In this document: positions 42,167 to 50,944 of the stretch, piece after piece
How positions within the stretch are numbered: the stretch's first letter is position 1
Layout: every line of letters begins with the position of its first letter
DNA from: an uncultured Eubacteriales bacterium
Lineage (GTDB): Bacteria; Bacillota; Clostridia; Oscillospirales; UBA644
Direction: 5' to 3'
Assembly (NCBI GenBank): GCA_934501435.1
Contig: CAKSTW010000004.1
Location: 124,001-188,000, forward strand
DNA: 64,000 nucleotides
Program-made: the position numbers and the translations under genes
The notes under the pieces: model-generated
What the model saw: the letters and a program-made list of their open reading frames with translations, nothing else
The model's database searches: none
Told to the model about the DNA's origin: nothing

Positions 42167-43215
42167 CAAAACGGAATTACGGGATAGACCTTCTGCGGCT
42201 CGTTCTTATGTATATGGTCTGTATTCTTCATGTTCTCGGCAGGGGAGGGATTCTCGCCTTAGGCTCGTCTGTCGGAAAAATCGAATGCGCCGTCTTTATG
42301 CTTATTGAAACCTTCGCTTATTTCGCTGTCGACGCTTTTGCGATAATAAGCGGTTATATGGCGTCTTACGACAAGCCCTTAAGACCCCGCAAAATTATCG
42401 GAATGTGGTTTCAGGTCTTCTTCTATTCCTTTGCCGTGACGGCGATTTTCGCCCTTTTCGGACTTTATTCGGATTTCTCTGGAAAGGCGGTCATGGGCGC
42501 TGTTTTTCCGCTGACCTTCGGGACGTTCTGGTATTTCACCTCGTATTTTGCCGTGTTTTTATTCGCCCCGATCATAAACAGGTTTATTTCCGACATGAGC
42601 GAAAATACGGCTAAAAAGATATTTATCGTGTTTTTCCTTATTTTTTCCGTTGCCGAGTCTGTGAATTTCGCCTTCAAAACGGCGGGCGGATATTCCGGGA
42701 TATGGCTTATCGTTCTCTATATCCTCGGCGCTTCGGCGAAGAAAGCGAACCTCTTTGCCGAAAAGAAAACGTGGATATTGATATTGTTTTCGGCTCTGTG
42801 TCTTGCCGCTACGTGGCTTTTGTTTATTTTTGCTAAAGCGGACAGGTTTCTGTCATACGTGTCTCCGACAATGACCCTGCCCGCGCTTCTGACCGTTATC
42901 GTTTTCTCCCGCATGAAGATAAAGGGGAAAATCGTTTCGAAAATTTCGCCGCTTGCGTTCGGCATATATTTATTCCAGCTGAGTCCCGCGGTCTGGGCTC
43001 TTCTCGACGGGGCGACGGCAAAACTGCTTTCCGAAAATTCTGCGGTTGCCGTCCTGCAGGTCTTTCTCTTTTCGGCGATCCTCTGGACGGCGGGTCTTCT
43101 CGTCGATTTTATAAGGTCGCTGCTTTTCAGACTCCTGCATATCAAAGAGTTTTCGGCGTTCCTCGAAAAAGTCGCGGACAGAGGTATCCGCCGCCTTTTT
43201 CCGATATTGAAATAG
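42163..43215 (+). CDS. Acyltransferase-3 family membrane protein
   Basis: A 350-residue protein with about ten membrane segments, starting NYGIDLLRLVLMYMVCILHVLG (family pattern with His in ILHV), then YFAVDAFAIISGYM. It is a second copy of the type just upstream and differs clearly from it in sequence, so it is not a recent duplicate. Likely acylates or otherwise decorates exported polysaccharide or wall polymers. The stop is followed directly by a terminator. Confidence 0.88.
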   Translation: MTKRNYGIDLLRLVLMYMVCILHVLGRGGILALGSSVGKIECAVFMLIETFAYFAVDAFAIISGYMASYDKPLRPRKIIGMWFQVFFYSFAVTAIFALFGLYSDFSGKAVMGAVFPLTFGTFWYFTSYFAVFLFAPIINRFISDMSENTAKKIFIVFFLIFSVAESVNFAFKTAGGYSGIWLIVLYILGASAKKANLFAEKKTWILILFSALCLAATWLLFIFAKADRFLSYVSPTMTLPALLTVIVFSRMKIKGKIVSKISPLAFGIYLFQLSPAVWALLDGATAKLLSENSAVAVLQVFLFSAILWTAGLLVDFIRSLLFRLLHIKEFSAFLEKVADRGIRRLFPILK

Positions 43216-43217
43216 CA

Positions 43218-43247
43218 AAACGGGACTGTGAGCAGTCCCGTTTCTTT
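43218..43247. terminator. Bidirectional terminator between acyltransferase and sigG units
   Basis: AAACGGGACTG (43218-43228) and CAGTCCCGTTT (43233-43243) form a perfect 11-base stem, followed by CTTTT on + and by GTTTT-type bases on -. Confidence 0.85.
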
Positions 43248-43305
43248 TAATAAAAAAGTCTCCTGCCTCCGCTTCCCGGTGTCCGATTTTCGGGACATGA
43301 TTCAG

Positions 43306-43334
43306 TTGACTTTGAGGTGCGTTTGTGGTAAAAT
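43306..43334 (+). promoter_or_regulatory. Promoter-like sequence pointing into sigG, antisense
   Basis: TTGACT (43306-43311), 17 bases, TAAAAT (43329-43334) on +, three bases before the 3' end of sigG, which lies on -. A transcript from it would run antisense to sigG. No + gene follows for over 800 bases. It may be chance. Confidence 0.4.
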
Positions 43335-43336
43335 TT

Positions 43337-44104
43337 TTACAGATAGTTTTTGATCTGCGAAAGCGCGCTTTTTTCAAGTCGGGAGACCTGCGCCTGCGAA
43401 ATACCTATCTGTTTTGCGACCTCGGTCTGCGTTTTTCCGCCGTAGAAACGGAGCGAAAGAATATTTTTCTCCCTTTCCGAAAGGGACGCGACCGCCTGTT
43501 TTATCGAAATTTCCTCTATCCAGCCGCTGTCCGTCTCTTTTTTGTCCTTTATCTGGTCCATGATATAGAGAGAATCGCTGTCGTCGTTATATACCGGTTC
43601 GAAAAGGGAAACGGGATCGACTATCGCCTCCATCGCGATAACGACGTCCCTGCGGGGAAGGGAAAGGGCTTTCGCTATTTCTTCGGCGGTAGGCTCTCTC
43701 TGCAGCGTTTTCTGCATTTCCTCCTTTACCGAAAGGGCTTTGTAGGCGGTGTCCCTCATCGAGCGGCTGACCCGCACGGAGTTGTTGTCCCGAAGATATC
43801 TGCGTATTTCGCCGATTATCATGGGGACGGCGTAGGTCGAAAAACGCACGTTCTGCGATACGTCGAAATTGTCGAGCGCTTTTATCAGACCTATACAGCC
43901 TATCTGAAAGAGATCGTCGGCGCTTTCACCTCTTCCCGCAAACCGCTTGATAACGCTCAGGACGAGTTTGAGGTTCCCCGTGATAAACTCTTCGCGCGCT
44001 CCGTCGTCTCCCGCCTTTATTCTTTTTAAGAGCGCTTCTTTTTCCTTTTCGGAAAGGACTTTTATTTCGGAGGTATTTACTCCGCATATTTCGACCCGGT
44101 TCAT
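43337..44104 (-). CDS. sigG: Sporulation sigma factor SigG
   Basis: Late forespore sigma factor. The first residues RVEICGVNTSEIKVLSEKE match SigG (VEICGVDTSxLxVL), not SigF. Region 2 reads NLKLVLSVIKRFAGRG and DLFQIGCIGLIKALDNFD, then FSTYAVPMIIGEIRRYLRD. Region 3 has PTAEEIAKALSLPR and DPVSLFEPVYND. Region 4 has GKTQTEVAKQIGISQAQVSRLEKSAL. It is 255 residues, near the Bacillus 260. It stands alone instead of beside spoIIGA-sigE. A SigF-type promoter lies upstream (44159-44188), as expected for the Bacillus network. Confidence 0.96.
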   Translation of the reverse strand: MNRVEICGVNTSEIKVLSEKEKEALLKRIKAGDDGAREEFITGNLKLVLSVIKRFAGRGESADDLFQIGCIGLIKALDNFDVSQNVRFSTYAVPMIIGEIRRYLRDNNSVRVSRSMRDTAYKALSVKEEMQKTLQREPTAEEIAKALSLPRRDVVIAMEAIVDPVSLFEPVYNDDSDSLYIMDQIKDKKETDSGWIEEISIKQAVASLSEREKNILSLRFYGGKTQTEVAKQIGISQAQVSRLEKSALSQIKNYL

Positions 44105-44158
44105 TTCCCCGTCTCCTTATTTTTTTTGATGACTGATAGGAAATGACTGACTTATTTT

Positions 44159-44188
44159 TATTATTTCCCCCGAAAGCGGGGCGTATAC
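44159..44188 (-). promoter_or_regulatory. SigF-type promoter of sigG
   Basis: On the - strand AGTATA (-35, GTATA at 44184-44188), 15 bases, GGAAATAATA (44159-44168). The -10 fits GGNNANAHTR at every defined position and the -35 fits GYATA. This matches known SigF control of sigG. It lies 55 bases before the sigG start. Confidence 0.7.
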
Positions 44189-44205
44189 TTTTTACGGAGG
44201 ATAAA

Positions 44206-47200
44206 ATGAAAGATTTCAACGTTGTTTTCGGCGGTTTCGGAAGCGGAAAAACTTATGAAATAATGAACCGCGTTAAAAATTCCGCAAAGAACCTTTCGGA
44301 AAAAAAGGCGAAAGGCGTCTGCGGCAAAGTCTACGTCCTCGTCCCCGACCAATATACCCTCGCCGTCGAAAAACTGTATATGTCCGCTCTCGGCGAAAAA
44401 CTCATGGTCTTTGTGCGGGTGTTTTCTTTCAAGCGCTTTTGCAGGCTCGTGCTGCGGCAGTGCGGCAGGGAAAACGACGTTACGGTTTCCGACGTCGGCA
44501 GAAATATCCTCGCTTTGCAGGCGGTCGACAGCGTTTGCGGCGGGTTTGAATTTTATCCGAAAGGCTATAAAAACGTCAGGTTCGCGGGACTTCTCTGCGA
44601 AATTTTCCGCAACTTAAAGAGCCGGGGAATTTCTCCCGAATATTTTTACGAAGTCGGCAGAAGTTCTGAAAATAAGAAAATAACGGATATCGCAATGGCT
44701 TACGGCGCCTATTCGGGACTGTTTTCCGACGATTATTCCGACCCCGACGATCTGCATATTTCCGCCGCCGAAGAAATAGAAAAAGGCGGGAACTTTGCCG
44801 AAGCCGAAATTTTCGTCGATCAGTTCAAGACTTTCAACGCCAAAGAAAGAGCCGTAATTCTCGCGCTTTACGGTTCGGGGGCGAACGTCACCGTCTCTGC
44901 GCTTTCCGACGGAAAATTCAGGGCGGGAAAAGACAGCCCGATGTGGGGCGTTGAAAAAAACGAACTGCAGCTTGTCGCGAAGATAAGAAAAGAGGGCGGA
45001 AGAATAAACGCCGTTTCTCTTCCGGGCTTTCCGCGTTTTGAAACGGAGGATATTTCTCGCCTTGCAAAGAATATGTTTGCCGAAGTCCCCGCCGCGTATG
45101 AGAAAAGACCCGAAAACGTTTCGGTCTATCGGGCAAGCGATCTTTTCGACGAGGCGGAACACGCCGCCGCCGAAATTTCAAAACTTGTAAGGGCGGGGTA
45201 TTCATATTCGGATATTGCGGTGACCGCAAGGGATATCGACGTTTATTCGGGCGTGATGGAACCCGTTTTCGAAGAATACGGCATACCCGTTTTTTACCAC
45301 AAAAAAACGCCCGTGAAACAGAAATCGCCGATGACTTTTATTCTGTCCGTCATTTCCGTCTGCGCGGAGGGGTTTTCTTCCGAAAATATCCTTTCCGCCT
45401 TCAAAACGGGCTTTCTTGTCGATAATTCCGACGACGTTTCCCTTCTCGAAAGATATTTTTACAAATGGCCTTACGCGGCAAAAGATTTCGCGCGTCCGTT
45501 CGTCAAAAGTCCGTCGGGGTTTTTCACCGACCGAATGAAAAAGGAAGATATCGAAAAAGACGCCGAAAAACTCGCAAAACTAAACGAATTGCGCGAATAT
45601 TTCGTCCGCGCGGCGTCTCTTTTTTCGGCGGCGGGGAAAAGAAATACCGTGAGAAATTACGCAAAGGCGCTTTACGACGTGATGACCTTTGTCAATATGC
45701 CCGAAAAGATCGAAAAGACAGCCGATTTTTACCGTGATTTCGAAGAACACGCGCTTTACGCCGAACAACTCCGCGTTTACGATATGATAATAAAAATGCT
45801 CGACGAAACGGTGCTTGTAAGCGGCGACAGAGAAATTTCCGTCGAGGACTTCCGCTCGGTATTCGTCACCGCCGCGGAAAACACCGATATCGCGATACTT
45901 CCGACCTCTCTCGACAGAGTGGTCGCGGGAACGGTCGCGATGATACCGTTCTTATCTCAGAAAGCGGTCTTTATCCTCGGCTGTGCGGACAGGTCTTTTC
46001 CGCGCGAAACGGAGGGGGACGCGCTGTTTACCGAAAGGGAACTCGAACTTCTTTCCGAAAAGGATATCGAACTCGGAAAAACGCTTGACGAAAAAGTCAA
46101 TTACGAAAAGTTCCTCTTTTCTCTCGTGGTCTCGGCGGCAAGAGAAAAATGTTTTGTTTCATATCCGTTAAAAGGGCTCGGAACGGACGCCGCAAGCGAA
46201 TTTGTCGGCAGGATATGCGAAATTTTTCCGAAACTCGAAGTCGAAGCGCCGCCGTCGGTCGCGGGTTACGACAACGCCGAGGACAGAATAGTGAACGACC
46301 GCACCGCGTTTTCTTTTTATTCAAAGACAGCGTCTAAAACCGTTGCGGACTATCTTTCCGAAACCCCGTTTTCCGCGTTTCTTAAAGAAAAGGAGAACGG
46401 AGAAGAAAGGCTGTCGCGCGAAAACGCAGAACGGCTTTTCGGCGGGAATATCTACCTTTCGCCGTCGAACACCAATGCGTACGCAAAATGTCCGTACGGG
46501 TTCTTTATCGAATACGGACTTAAAATAAAGCCCGAAAACCGCGCCGAACTCGGTTTTGCGGAATTCGGAAACATCATTCACAAAGGGCTTGAAAAACTGT
46601 TTGTCAAAGCGGAAAACGACCCCGGAAACATTCCGTCGCTCGTTGCGGAATTCGAAAAGGAAGAACTTTCGTTTCTTTTCCGCGGCGACCGCGTTTCGGA
46701 CAGTTTCAGGGCGCATTTCGGCAACGTGATGAAAAAACTCGAAAGGATCTTGACGCGGCTTACGGCGGAGCAAAAGCGATCCTCTTTCGAGACTTTTGCC
46801 TGCGAAAAGCGCGTTGGCAGAAATCCGGGGGATATTCCCTCGGTCGTCCTACCGCTTTCTTCGGGAAGCGTTTCGATGGGCGGAGTTGCCGACAGAATAG
46901 ACGTTTTTCACGGTGAAGAGGGAGATTTTTTCCGGATTCTCGACTATAAGACAAAGGCGGACGGCAAGGTATTTTCGGACGAATATATAAGCGCGGGAAT
47001 GGATATGCAGCTTTTGATGTATCTCTGCGCCGTCGTCGAAAATTTCGAAAAAGCGCTTCCCGCGGGAGTCTCTTATATAAAAGCGAATTCCCGCCCCGTT
47101 CCCGTTTCGAGGACCGACGCAGAGGCAAAGAAACTTGCGGCGCTGAAAAACGAGGAATGTCCGAAAAAGCAGGGGATAACCCTCGATAACGCCGAAGTCA

Positions 47201-47457
47201 TCGCGGCGCTCGACGAAAACAACAGATATTCGTCCGCCCCCGAACTTTACGGGACGGTGAAAATAAGCGGAGAAGCGCTTGAAGAAAAATGCAGGGCGGT
47301 AAAGGAGACTTTGCGTTCTTTCGGCGAAAGAATAAAGTCGGGAGACTTTCCGAAAAAGATCCCCGATATTAAGTTTGAGAATAACGATCACCCCTGCGAA
47401 CACTGCAACTACCGTAATTACTGCAAAAAAGCGAAAGGAGGAAACGAAAATGCCTGA
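44206..47457 (+). CDS. addB: AddB subunit of the AddAB helicase-nuclease
   Basis: Works with AddA to resect double-strand breaks and load RecA. About 1083 residues. The N-terminal Walker A is VVFGGFGSGKTYEIM (residues ~6-20), the rest of the helicase part being degenerate as in all AddB. The C-terminal RecB-type nuclease reads FGNIIHKGLEKLF, GGVADRIDVF and LDYKTKADG. The 4Fe-4S staple is formed by NAYAKCPYGFF and CEHCNYRNYC. The start MKDFNVVFGG at 44206 has GGAGG six bases upstream; an earlier ATG at 44143 lacks a site and overlaps the sigG promoter. It overlaps addA by eight bases. Confidence 0.95.
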   Translation: MKDFNVVFGGFGSGKTYEIMNRVKNSAKNLSEKKAKGVCGKVYVLVPDQYTLAVEKLYMSALGEKLMVFVRVFSFKRFCRLVLRQCGRENDVTVSDVGRNILALQAVDSVCGGFEFYPKGYKNVRFAGLLCEIFRNLKSRGISPEYFYEVGRSSENKKITDIAMAYGAYSGLFSDDYSDPDDLHISAAEEIEKGGNFAEAEIFVDQFKTFNAKERAVILALYGSGANVTVSALSDGKFRAGKDSPMWGVEKNELQLVAKIRKEGGRINAVSLPGFPRFETEDISRLAKNMFAEVPAAYEKRPENVSVYRASDLFDEAEHAAAEISKLVRAGYSYSDIAVTARDIDVYSGVMEPVFEEYGIPVFYHKKTPVKQKSPMTFILSVISVCAEGFSSENILSAFKTGFLVDNSDDVSLLERYFYKWPYAAKDFARPFVKSPSGFFTDRMKKEDIEKDAEKLAKLNELREYFVRAASLFSAAGKRNTVRNYAKALYDVMTFVNMPEKIEKTADFYRDFEEHALYAEQLRVYDMIIKMLDETVLVSGDREISVEDFRSVFVTAAENTDIAILPTSLDRVVAGTVAMIPFLSQKAVFILGCADRSFPRETEGDALFTERELELLSEKDIELGKTLDEKVNYEKFLFSLVVSAAREKCFVSYPLKGLGTDAASEFVGRICEIFPKLEVEAPPSVAGYDNAEDRIVNDRTAFSFYSKTASKTVADYLSETPFSAFLKEKENGEERLSRENAERLFGGNIYLSPSNTNAYAKCPYGFFIEYGLKIKPENRAELGFAEFGNIIHKGLEKLFVKAENDPGNIPSLVAEFEKEELSFLFRGDRVSDSFRAHFGNVMKKLERILTRLTAEQKRSSFETFACEKRVGRNPGDIPSVVLPLSSGSVSMGGVADRIDVFHGEEGDFFRILDYKTKADGKVFSDEYISAGMDMQLLMYLCAVVENFEKALPAGVSYIKANSRPVPVSRTDAEAKKLAALKNEECPKKQGITLDNAEVIAALDENNRYSSAPELYGTVKISGEALEEKCRAVKETLRSFGERIKSGDFPKKIPDIKFENNDHPCEHCNYRNYCKKAKGGNENA

Positions 47458-50400
47458 GTGGACCGCCGCCCAGAAAGAGGCGATATACTGCCGCGACGAA
47501 AATTCCGGAATAATCGTTTCCGCCGCCGCGGGTTCCGGAAAGACCGCCGTCCTTGCCGAAAGAATAGCCGCGTTCGCTTCCGACGGTTACGACCTTTCGA
47601 AACTTGTCGCCGCGACCTTTACCCGTGCCGCAGCGTCCGAGATAAAAAACAGGGTGACGGAAGTTTTACGCAGTAAATATGCCGAGACAAAAGACCCGAA
47701 AATAAAAGACGGCATCGAAAAGATACAGTATGCGAAGATAGGCACGATAGACGGCTTTTTCAAGTCGGTCGTCAGGGAAAACTTCGCGGATCTCGGTATC
47801 TCTCCCGACTTTTCCTACGTTGACGATACCGAAAATTTTGCGATCAAAAACGAAAACCTCACTGAAATTCTGGACGGATATTACACCGATTACCGCAATC
47901 ATTTCGGAGACTTTATCTCCGTTTTCGGCGGCGGAAAGGACGACGACGGAATAAAAACGCTTATCGACGATATCTATACGCAGGTCCTGTCCGTGCCGTT
48001 TTTCGAAAAGTGGCTCGATGAAAAAGCCGACGGATACGAAACCCCCGAATTCTTTACCGACGCCGCCTGCGCAATTTTTTCACCGATTTTTGACGAATAT
48101 GCCGCGGTCTATGAAAAAACGCTTGCAAGCGGGATAATAAAGAGCAAGGGACTGCCGTTTTTCAACGCCGAAGCCGAATATATGAAGACCGTCGCCGCCC
48201 TTGCGAAAGCAAAGAAATGGGACGAACTCACGGTCGCGGTCGCGTCTCCTGCTTTCGGCGAAAATCTGGGAAAATTCTGCCTTGAAGAATCGCAGGAAAA
48301 AGAGATATTCAAAACTTACAGGGCGGATTTCAAAAAACACTTCAGAGGAAACGAAATTTTCAGAATAACTTCTTCCGACGCCGCAAAAGACCTTGAAAAA
48401 CTCAAGCCGTGCGTGCTGTGTCTTTTCGGCATACTTAAGGAATACGACAAAAAAAATCTTGAGACTTACGAAAAAACGGGGCGTTATCCCGTCGCCGTCA
48501 TCTCCCGTTTCGCGCTGTCGCTCGTCGTTTCCGACTATGACCATGAAACGCGCAAATTCGTTCCGACCGACCTTGCGAAAAAGATGTCGGAGGAATATTT
48601 CGAAGTCATTATCGACGAATATCAGGATTCGAACGATATGCAGGATCTTTTCTTTACTGCGATTTCCGACGGCGGCAGAAAACTGTTCGTCGTCGGGGAC
48701 GTGAAACAGAGCATTTATAAATTCCGCTATGCCGAACCGAAAAATTTTATTCGGAAAACAAAGGAACTGCGGTGTCTTCATCTTTCGGAAAACTTCCGCA
48801 GCAAAAAGTCGATACTCGATTTTACGAATTTTGTCTGCTCGGGCGTTTTTTCGGAAAAACTCTACGGTAACGCCTATTTCGAAGAAGACAGGCTCTCGGC
48901 TTTCCGTAAGGAAGAAAACGAGGGGGACGTCGAGATATTTCTCGTCGATGTGACGGGGAACGAAAAGAAATACGGAGAACAGGCGGAGTTCTGCGCGTCG
49001 AAAATAAAAGAAATAATCCGTTCGGGTTATAAAATTTTCGATAAGTCCGTCGGGGAGGAACGCCCCGTGAATTTCGGCGATTTTGCAATACTCGTTCCGA
49101 CCGGAAAACTTGTGAGAATTCATGAAGAAGCGCTTAAAAACGCGGGAATTCCCGTTGTTTCCGACGAAACTGCGTCCGTTTTCGACACAGTTGAGGTCAA
49201 CGCCGTTATCGCTCTTCTCAAAGCGACCGACGACCCTTACGACGACTTTTCGCTTGTCGCCGCCCTGCTTTCCGACATTTTTTCCTTTACCGAGGACGAA
49301 ATTGCCGAAATACGAGCCGCCGACAGACAGGCGCCGCTTTACGAAAATTTCATCGCCGCCGCAAAAACAAACCCGAAAGCCGCCGGTTTTCTGCATACCC
49401 TTTCGCATTTCAGACTGCTTTCGGCAAACATGACAGCCGACAGGCTCGTCTGGAAAATACTTACCGAGACCGACTTTCTGACAAAGGCGTCCTGCGGCGA
49501 ATTCGGGTATGTAAAGCGCGATAATCTTCTGCGTTTTTACGAATTTTCGAAAAAATATACCGACGCCTTTTCAGGCGGTCTTTACGGTTTTATTTCCTTT
49601 ACCGACGCCGCGCGCGAAAAAGAGGCGAAGAGCGATTTCACCTTTTCGGGCGGCAACTACGTCAGGGTGATGACCCACCATAAATCAAAGGGACTTGAAT
49701 TTCCCGTATGTATTCTCTCCGCGGCTTTCTATGCGCCGACGGGCGGCGGACGCGGGTTCGACTGTCTTTTCGACAGACGTTTCGGGTTCGTCAGCGGAGA
49801 CGTGAGCGACGACGGGCTTTTCAGATACAAAACTCTTCATTGCGAGACGGCGAAACTTGCGGACGGATGCGCCGAAAAAGCCGAAAGAATGCGCGTTCTT
49901 TACGTTGCGCTGACCCGCGCGAGGGACAGGCTGATAATCGTCGGCGGTACGAATACCGAAAAAATTTCCGCCGAAGCCGCATGGGGTGCCGATATGAAAA
50001 ACGGGGTCTCTGCCGTGCGGACGGAAAGGGCGAATTCCCTCGGTCAGCTTATAATGTCGGCGCTGATATATTATCCGAATATCGTTTCTCCGTTTTTCTT
50101 CCCGAATTCGTCGGGCGACGGACGTTTTCTGCCGATAAGGGTGCTTCCCGCAGAGCCTTGCGGAAAGGAAAACGCGGAGGCGGAAGAAATTTCGGGGCCG
50201 TGCGTAGATATTGATAAAATAAAGAAAAACATCGCGTTTGAATACGACCGTTCGCTTTCGGAAATTCCCGCGAAACTTTCGGTCACCGAACTTGTGAAAA
50301 CGAGATACCGCGAAGACGGCGACGGCGAACTTTTGATAGCCGACGCGCCCTCGGTGCGCCGTCCCGAATTTATCGACGGCAAAAAAGACGGCACATTTTT

Positions 50401-50887
50401 CGGAAACGCCATGCACCGTTTTCTGAATTTTGCCGATCTTGAAAAAAGTTTCGAGACCGAACGCGCAAGACTTATAGCCGAAAAGAAGATAACCGCCGCC
50501 GAGGCCGCCGTTTTAAGAAAAGAAAAGGTTGACGCTTATAAAGAGAGCGCGGTCTATGCCGCCGTGAAAAACGCGTCGGAAGTGATGAGGGAAGAGGATT
50601 TTGTCGTTCCCGTCCCCGCGTCTTTTTACGATAAGACGGCAAAGAGCGGAGAAGTTCTGCTGCAGGGCGCGATGGACGTCTGCTGCGTTTATGACGACGG
50701 GCTCGTGATAGTCGACTACAAGACCGACAGGCTTTCGGAGGAAGATCTGATAAACAAATACGCATATCAGCTGTACCTCTATTCGGTCGCGGCGGAAAAG
50801 ATGTATTCTCTTCCGGTGAAAAAGGCTTATATCTGGTCTTTCGGACTCGGAAAGGGAATAGACGTCACTCCGTTTTTCAAATCTTGA
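47450..50887 (+). CDS. addA: AddA helicase-nuclease subunit
   Basis: UvrD-type 3'-5' helicase with a C-terminal nuclease. Its 1145 residues are close to the family mean. Q-motif EWTAAQKEAI and Walker A VSAAAGSGKTAVLAERI (about 22-38) begin the protein, IIDEYQDSNDMQ is motif II, VGDVKQSIYKFRYAEP motif III, VMTHHKSKGLEFPVCIL motif V and LYVALTRARDRLIIVG motif VI. The nuclease has LLQGAMDVCC and VIVDYKTDRLSEED near residue 1085. AAGGAGG precedes the ATG. With addB it forms a two-gene unit, coupled by overlap. Confidence 0.97.
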   Translation: MPEWTAAQKEAIYCRDENSGIIVSAAAGSGKTAVLAERIAAFASDGYDLSKLVAATFTRAAASEIKNRVTEVLRSKYAETKDPKIKDGIEKIQYAKIGTIDGFFKSVVRENFADLGISPDFSYVDDTENFAIKNENLTEILDGYYTDYRNHFGDFISVFGGGKDDDGIKTLIDDIYTQVLSVPFFEKWLDEKADGYETPEFFTDAACAIFSPIFDEYAAVYEKTLASGIIKSKGLPFFNAEAEYMKTVAALAKAKKWDELTVAVASPAFGENLGKFCLEESQEKEIFKTYRADFKKHFRGNEIFRITSSDAAKDLEKLKPCVLCLFGILKEYDKKNLETYEKTGRYPVAVISRFALSLVVSDYDHETRKFVPTDLAKKMSEEYFEVIIDEYQDSNDMQDLFFTAISDGGRKLFVVGDVKQSIYKFRYAEPKNFIRKTKELRCLHLSENFRSKKSILDFTNFVCSGVFSEKLYGNAYFEEDRLSAFRKEENEGDVEIFLVDVTGNEKKYGEQAEFCASKIKEIIRSGYKIFDKSVGEERPVNFGDFAILVPTGKLVRIHEEALKNAGIPVVSDETASVFDTVEVNAVIALLKATDDPYDDFSLVAALLSDIFSFTEDEIAEIRAADRQAPLYENFIAAAKTNPKAAGFLHTLSHFRLLSANMTADRLVWKILTETDFLTKASCGEFGYVKRDNLLRFYEFSKKYTDAFSGGLYGFISFTDAAREKEAKSDFTFSGGNYVRVMTHHKSKGLEFPVCILSAAFYAPTGGGRGFDCLFDRRFGFVSGDVSDDGLFRYKTLHCETAKLADGCAEKAERMRVLYVALTRARDRLIIVGGTNTEKISAEAAWGADMKNGVSAVRTERANSLGQLIMSALIYYPNIVSPFFFPNSSGDGRFLPIRVLPAEPCGKENAEAEEISGPCVDIDKIKKNIAFEYDRSLSEIPAKLSVTELVKTRYREDGDGELLIADAPSVRRPEFIDGKKDGTFFGNAMHRFLNFADLEKSFETERARLIAEKKITAAEAAVLRKEKVDAYKESAVYAAVKNASEVMREEDFVVPVPASFYDKTAKSGEVLLQGAMDVCCVYDDGLVIVDYKTDRLSEEDLINKYAYQLYLYSVAAEKMYSLPVKKAYIWSFGLGKGIDVTPFFKS

Positions 50888-50912
50888 AAAGTTCATAATT
50901 ATATGCTAAAAT
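50884..50912 (+). promoter_or_regulatory. Promoter of the NadE-like gene
   Basis: TTGAAA (50884-50889, overlapping the addA stop), 17 bases, TAAAAT (50907-50912) with TGC directly ahead. The spacing is ideal and it lies 32 bases before the start codon. No terminator follows addA, so read-through from addA is also possible. Confidence 0.65.
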
Positions 50913-50944
50913 GATGTAATAACGTGAAAGGAAGAAATTTTTAT

